Shown: piece after piece, positions 7,750-9,308 of the stretch
Position numbering within the stretch: the first letter of the stretch is position 1
Layout of the letters: each line of letters starts with the position of its first letter
NCBI GenBank assembly: GCA_945869715.1
Contig: CAMBPP010000050.1
Span: 1 to 9,308 of the forward strand
Direction: 5' to 3'
From: Bifidobacterium breve
GTDB taxonomy: Bacteria > Actinomycetota > Acidimicrobiia > Acidimicrobiales > Ilumatobacteraceae
Length of the DNA: 9,308 nt
The notes under the pieces: generated by a model
The model's input: only the letters and a program-made list of their open reading frames with translations
Database searches by the model: none
What the model was told of the DNA's origin: nothing
Made by a program: the position numbers and the translations under genes

Positions 7750-8414
7750 GCGTGCAGTTGGTTGATGCTGAAATGTATGCAAATAGAGTTTCAGAGCTAT
7801 TCCGTTCATCAATGTGTTTAGGAAAGCCTCTACCCTTTGCATTGAGTTTCATGCAAACCTATGAAAACTTGTGTATTGGGTGGTACCTGCAGTCTGATGA
7901 ATCACATTCAGTGGTGGCCATAGTCGATAACAAAGTTGTTGGCTATGCATTTGTATGTGCAGAATCTCAAAGCCTCGACAAGTGGGTTGCACGACGAACA
8001 TTGAAGTTGCTTTTGGTTGTATGCCTATGTCGGCTCATTGGCAAAGTAGACAAGCGTTCGTGGAACTTTTATTGCAATAGGGCACGTGATGCGAAAAGAG
8101 CATGGAAGCTTCGCCGTTCTATTGCGCAGTGGCCAACTATTAGTGTTCATATGAACATTGAAGACGAACACCGCAAAGGCGAAGTGTCGTTGGCTATGCG
8201 TAACTTCATAGACGGAGTATGCAGAGAGAACGGCAATCAGTTTTGGGTAGGTGAAGTGAATGCGCTCGGCGAAAAGAGGGCACGCGCACTATCTCGGGTT
8301 GTAGGCGAGGTCATCGGTATTCGCAAAAATCTCACCCTCTCTGCAGTTCTCGGAGAAGACATTCGGCTCGTTACTGTGGTGCGAGAAGTACGAGCTTTGA
8401 GTCTCGCTGCATAA
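7746..8414 (+). CDS. GNAT-like acyltransferase with a degenerate acyl-CoA motif
   Basis: Protein of 222 residues that looks like a divergent GNAT N-acyltransferase. VVAIVDNKVVGYAFV (56-70) fits the central strand pair in which GNAT proteins carry their GxV/A segment. ISVHMNIEDEHRKGEVSLAM (132-151) fits the strand, acyl-CoA loop and helix of motif A, and the NALGEKRARALSRVVGEVIG segment (172-191) fits the last helix and strand. The canonical Q/R-x-x-G-x-G/A loop here reads H142-R-K-G145-E-V147, keeping only the middle Gly. Residues 75-130 form a basic insertion with a hydrophobic helix (about 84-99), an arrangement I recognise from some GNAT proteins of envelope clusters; it may contact the membrane or a glycolipid. 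The ATG lies in an ATGA overlap with the GT4 gene, so it belongs to the same operon as its last gene. Acylation of the sugar amine exposed by the upstream deacetylase is conjecture. Confidence 0.65.
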   Translation: MSVQLVDAEMYANRVSELFRSSMCLGKPLPFALSFMQTYENLCIGWYLQSDESHSVVAIVDNKVVGYAFVCAESQSLDKWVARRTLKLLLVVCLCRLIGKVDKRSWNFYCNRARDAKRAWKLRRSIAQWPTISVHMNIEDEHRKGEVSLAMRNFIDGVCRENGNQFWVGEVNALGEKRARALSRVVGEVIGIRKNLTLSAVLGEDIRLVTVVREVRALSLAA

Positions 8415-8423
8415 GTTCTTGCG

Positions 8424-8927
8424 TTAGAGCCGCCCAGGTGGAGCCGCGTCGGGACGGTCTTTCCACATTTTCTTCGAGTCGAAGTCAAGTTTGTACTCGG
8501 GCTTCAGTTCTATGACAATGCGCCCTGGTGAGTCGAGGTGCTCAAGAAATGCTGCAGCGCCGGCTGCGTTGTCGGGGCGAACCGCATTGGCGAGCTCGGG
8601 AAGCATCCAGTCGCGCGTGGCGCGGTCGTCGTGCACAATGCATGGACCGCGTAGCGACACAGTTTTGCCTGGCCCAATGTCGGTACCAACAGAAGAGATC
8701 ATGACGGCTGCATAACCAGTGCGACGAATTGCTGCGACGCGTGGGCGGGTAGCAGCAGCCGTCAGCCAAATGCTGCCGTTACGCCACAGGTAACTCATGG
8801 CAACACCAAAAGGTTGGCCGGCTTTGTTGGTCCATATAAAGGTGCACTCAACTTGCGTATTGAGTAGTCGCTCACGCAGGTCGTCGTCGAGCCAACAATC
8901 TTCTAGGTGTTCTGCATCTCTTGCCAT
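8424..8927 (-). CDS. PPOX-type flavin/F420-binding split-barrel protein
   Basis: Protein of 167 residues in the pyridoxamine 5'-phosphate oxidase-like split-barrel family, which binds FMN, F420 or related flavins, usually as a dimer. VECTFIWTNKAGQPFGVAMSYLWRNGSIWLTAA (26-58) supplies the first barrel strands, and ATRPRVAAIRRTGYAAVMIS (59-78) is the typical cofactor-phosphate region followed by a strand. GPGKTVSLRGPCIVHDD (85-101) fits the next strand pair, and RIVIELKPEYKLDFDSKKM (136-154) fits the C-terminal strand. In Actinobacteria many such proteins are F420-dependent reductases, but FMN binding is equally possible and the sequence alone does not decide. The start codon (bases 8927-8925) has no clear Shine-Dalgarno. 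It lies 33 bases downstream of the alkylsulfatase-like gene on the same strand, so the two are probably co-transcribed. Its stop faces the GNAT gene stop across 9 bases. There is no evident link to the glycan cluster. Confidence 0.82.
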   Translation of the reverse strand: MARDAEHLEDCWLDDDLRERLLNTQVECTFIWTNKAGQPFGVAMSYLWRNGSIWLTAAATRPRVAAIRRTGYAAVMISSVGTDIGPGKTVSLRGPCIVHDDRATRDWMLPELANAVRPDNAAGAAAFLEHLDSPGRIVIELKPEYKLDFDSKKMWKDRPDAAPPGRL

Positions 8928-8960
8928 GTGTTTACCGTAGCCGATGATGTGGTGCAGAAG

Positions 8961-9308
8961 TTATGGCTCAACAATGGCAAAGTTGGTTTGGAAGGTGTCG
9001 AGGTTACCGAGCACGGTAATGAGTGCGGTGGCATCGCCTTCAATAGAGATATTTCCTGCTTGTATTTCGTCAAGGAAGGTAGCGCTTTGTGAAATGACTT
9101 CAAGCAGAGTGCGACGCGTAGTGGTGATTGTCGCTGCTGCCTGTGGGTCATGACGACCAGGCGTTGAAAATAGCGTGCGGTGCGAGATGCCAAGAAGCCA
9201 TTTCTCTTCAATGTCGGTAAAGGTCCAATTCAATGACAGTGAAACCCCGGCTGCTTCATCTGATTTCAGACGAATGGCAAGAGTGTCGAACACTTGCTGA
9301 ATGGTCAT
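8961..9308 (-). CDS. Alkylsulfatase-type C-terminal SCP2-like domain, probably the 3' part of a longer gene cut by the window edge
   Basis: The visible 115 residues match the C-terminal domain of linear alkylsulfatases of the SdsA1/BDS1 type, an SCP2-like fold that holds hydrophobic chains. Supporting segments are QQVFDTLAIRL (4-14), SLNWTFTDIEEKWLLGISH (25-43), ATITTTRRTLLEVI (59-72), and GNISIEGDATALITVLGNLD (85-104), ending in TNFAIVEP. In complete alkylsulfatases this follows a metallo-beta-lactamase domain that binds two zinc ions and hydrolyses the sulfate ester. An ATG falls exactly on the last three bases of the window (9306-9308), so a stand-alone SCP2-like protein is possible. However, a Met is common at this place inside full-length family members, and no upstream sequence is available to decide. 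The PPOX-type gene follows after 33 bases on the same strand. Domain assignment is good; full-length identity is inferred. Confidence 0.75.
   Translation of the reverse strand: MTIQQVFDTLAIRLKSDEAAGVSLSLNWTFTDIEEKWLLGISHRTLFSTPGRHDPQAAATITTTRRTLLEVISQSATFLDEIQAGNISIEGDATALITVLGNLDTFQTNFAIVEP

Noticed and set aside
8391..8406. CGAG/CTCG inverted repeat near the end of the GNAT-like gene
   Set aside because: It is a 4-bp stem with an 8-base loop inside coding sequence, with no T-tract; this is chance level.
8491..8715. Plus-strand reading frame opposite the PPOX-type gene
   Set aside because: The minus-strand frame encodes a recognisable split-barrel protein; the plus-strand translation is Ser/Arg-rich noise.
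8907..9211. Reading frames on both strands overlapping the SCP2-like domain gene
   Set aside because: They conflict with the conserved alkylsulfatase C-terminal domain read on the minus strand and show no domain of their own.

Overview
The window reads as chromosomal DNA from an actinobacterium of moderate GC content. The best clue is the gene at 4642-5844, which closely resembles the MgtA/PimB-type GDP-mannose-dependent mannosyltransferases of Actinobacteria. A form II CoxL-like molybdenum hydroxylase, a split-barrel flavin protein and an alkylsulfatase-type SCP2 domain fit the same picture. An aquatic member of the Acidimicrobiia is plausible but is only a guess. No rRNA, tRNA, CRISPR array, insertion sequence or integrase is visible.

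Layout. (1) Bases 1-1304 hold the C-terminal half of a CoxL-like large subunit of a molybdenum hydroxylase, cut by the left edge. (2) A 96-base gap (1305-1400) holds only weak signals, including a short inverted repeat. (3) Bases 1401-8414 hold seven tightly packed plus-strand genes: a GT32-type DXD glycosyltransferase, a GT2 glycosyltransferase, a Wzx/MOP-type flippase, an MgtA-like GT4 mannosyltransferase, a DUF2334 polysaccharide deacetylase, a second GT4 glycosyltransferase and a GNAT-like acyltransferase. Four of the six junctions are 4-base NTGA overlaps, and the other two have gaps of 0 and 4 bases, so this is almost certainly one translationally coupled operon. (4) After a 9-base convergent junction come two minus-strand genes: a PPOX-type flavin-binding split-barrel protein (8424-8927) and the C-terminal SCP2-like domain of an alkylsulfatase-type protein that reaches the right edge.

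How the genes may work together. The seven-gene cluster has the parts to build a cell-envelope glycan: four glycosyltransferases add sugars, a deacetylase without a signal peptide could expose an amine inside the cell, a GNAT-like enzyme could acylate it, and the flippase could move the lipid-linked product across the membrane. No initiating phosphoglycosyltransferase, Wzy polymerase or chain-length regulator is in view. The product may therefore be a short mannose-containing glycolipid or oligosaccharide rather than a long polymer, or those genes lie elsewhere. The cluster looks more AT-rich than its flanks, as is common for surface-glycan loci exchanged between strains.
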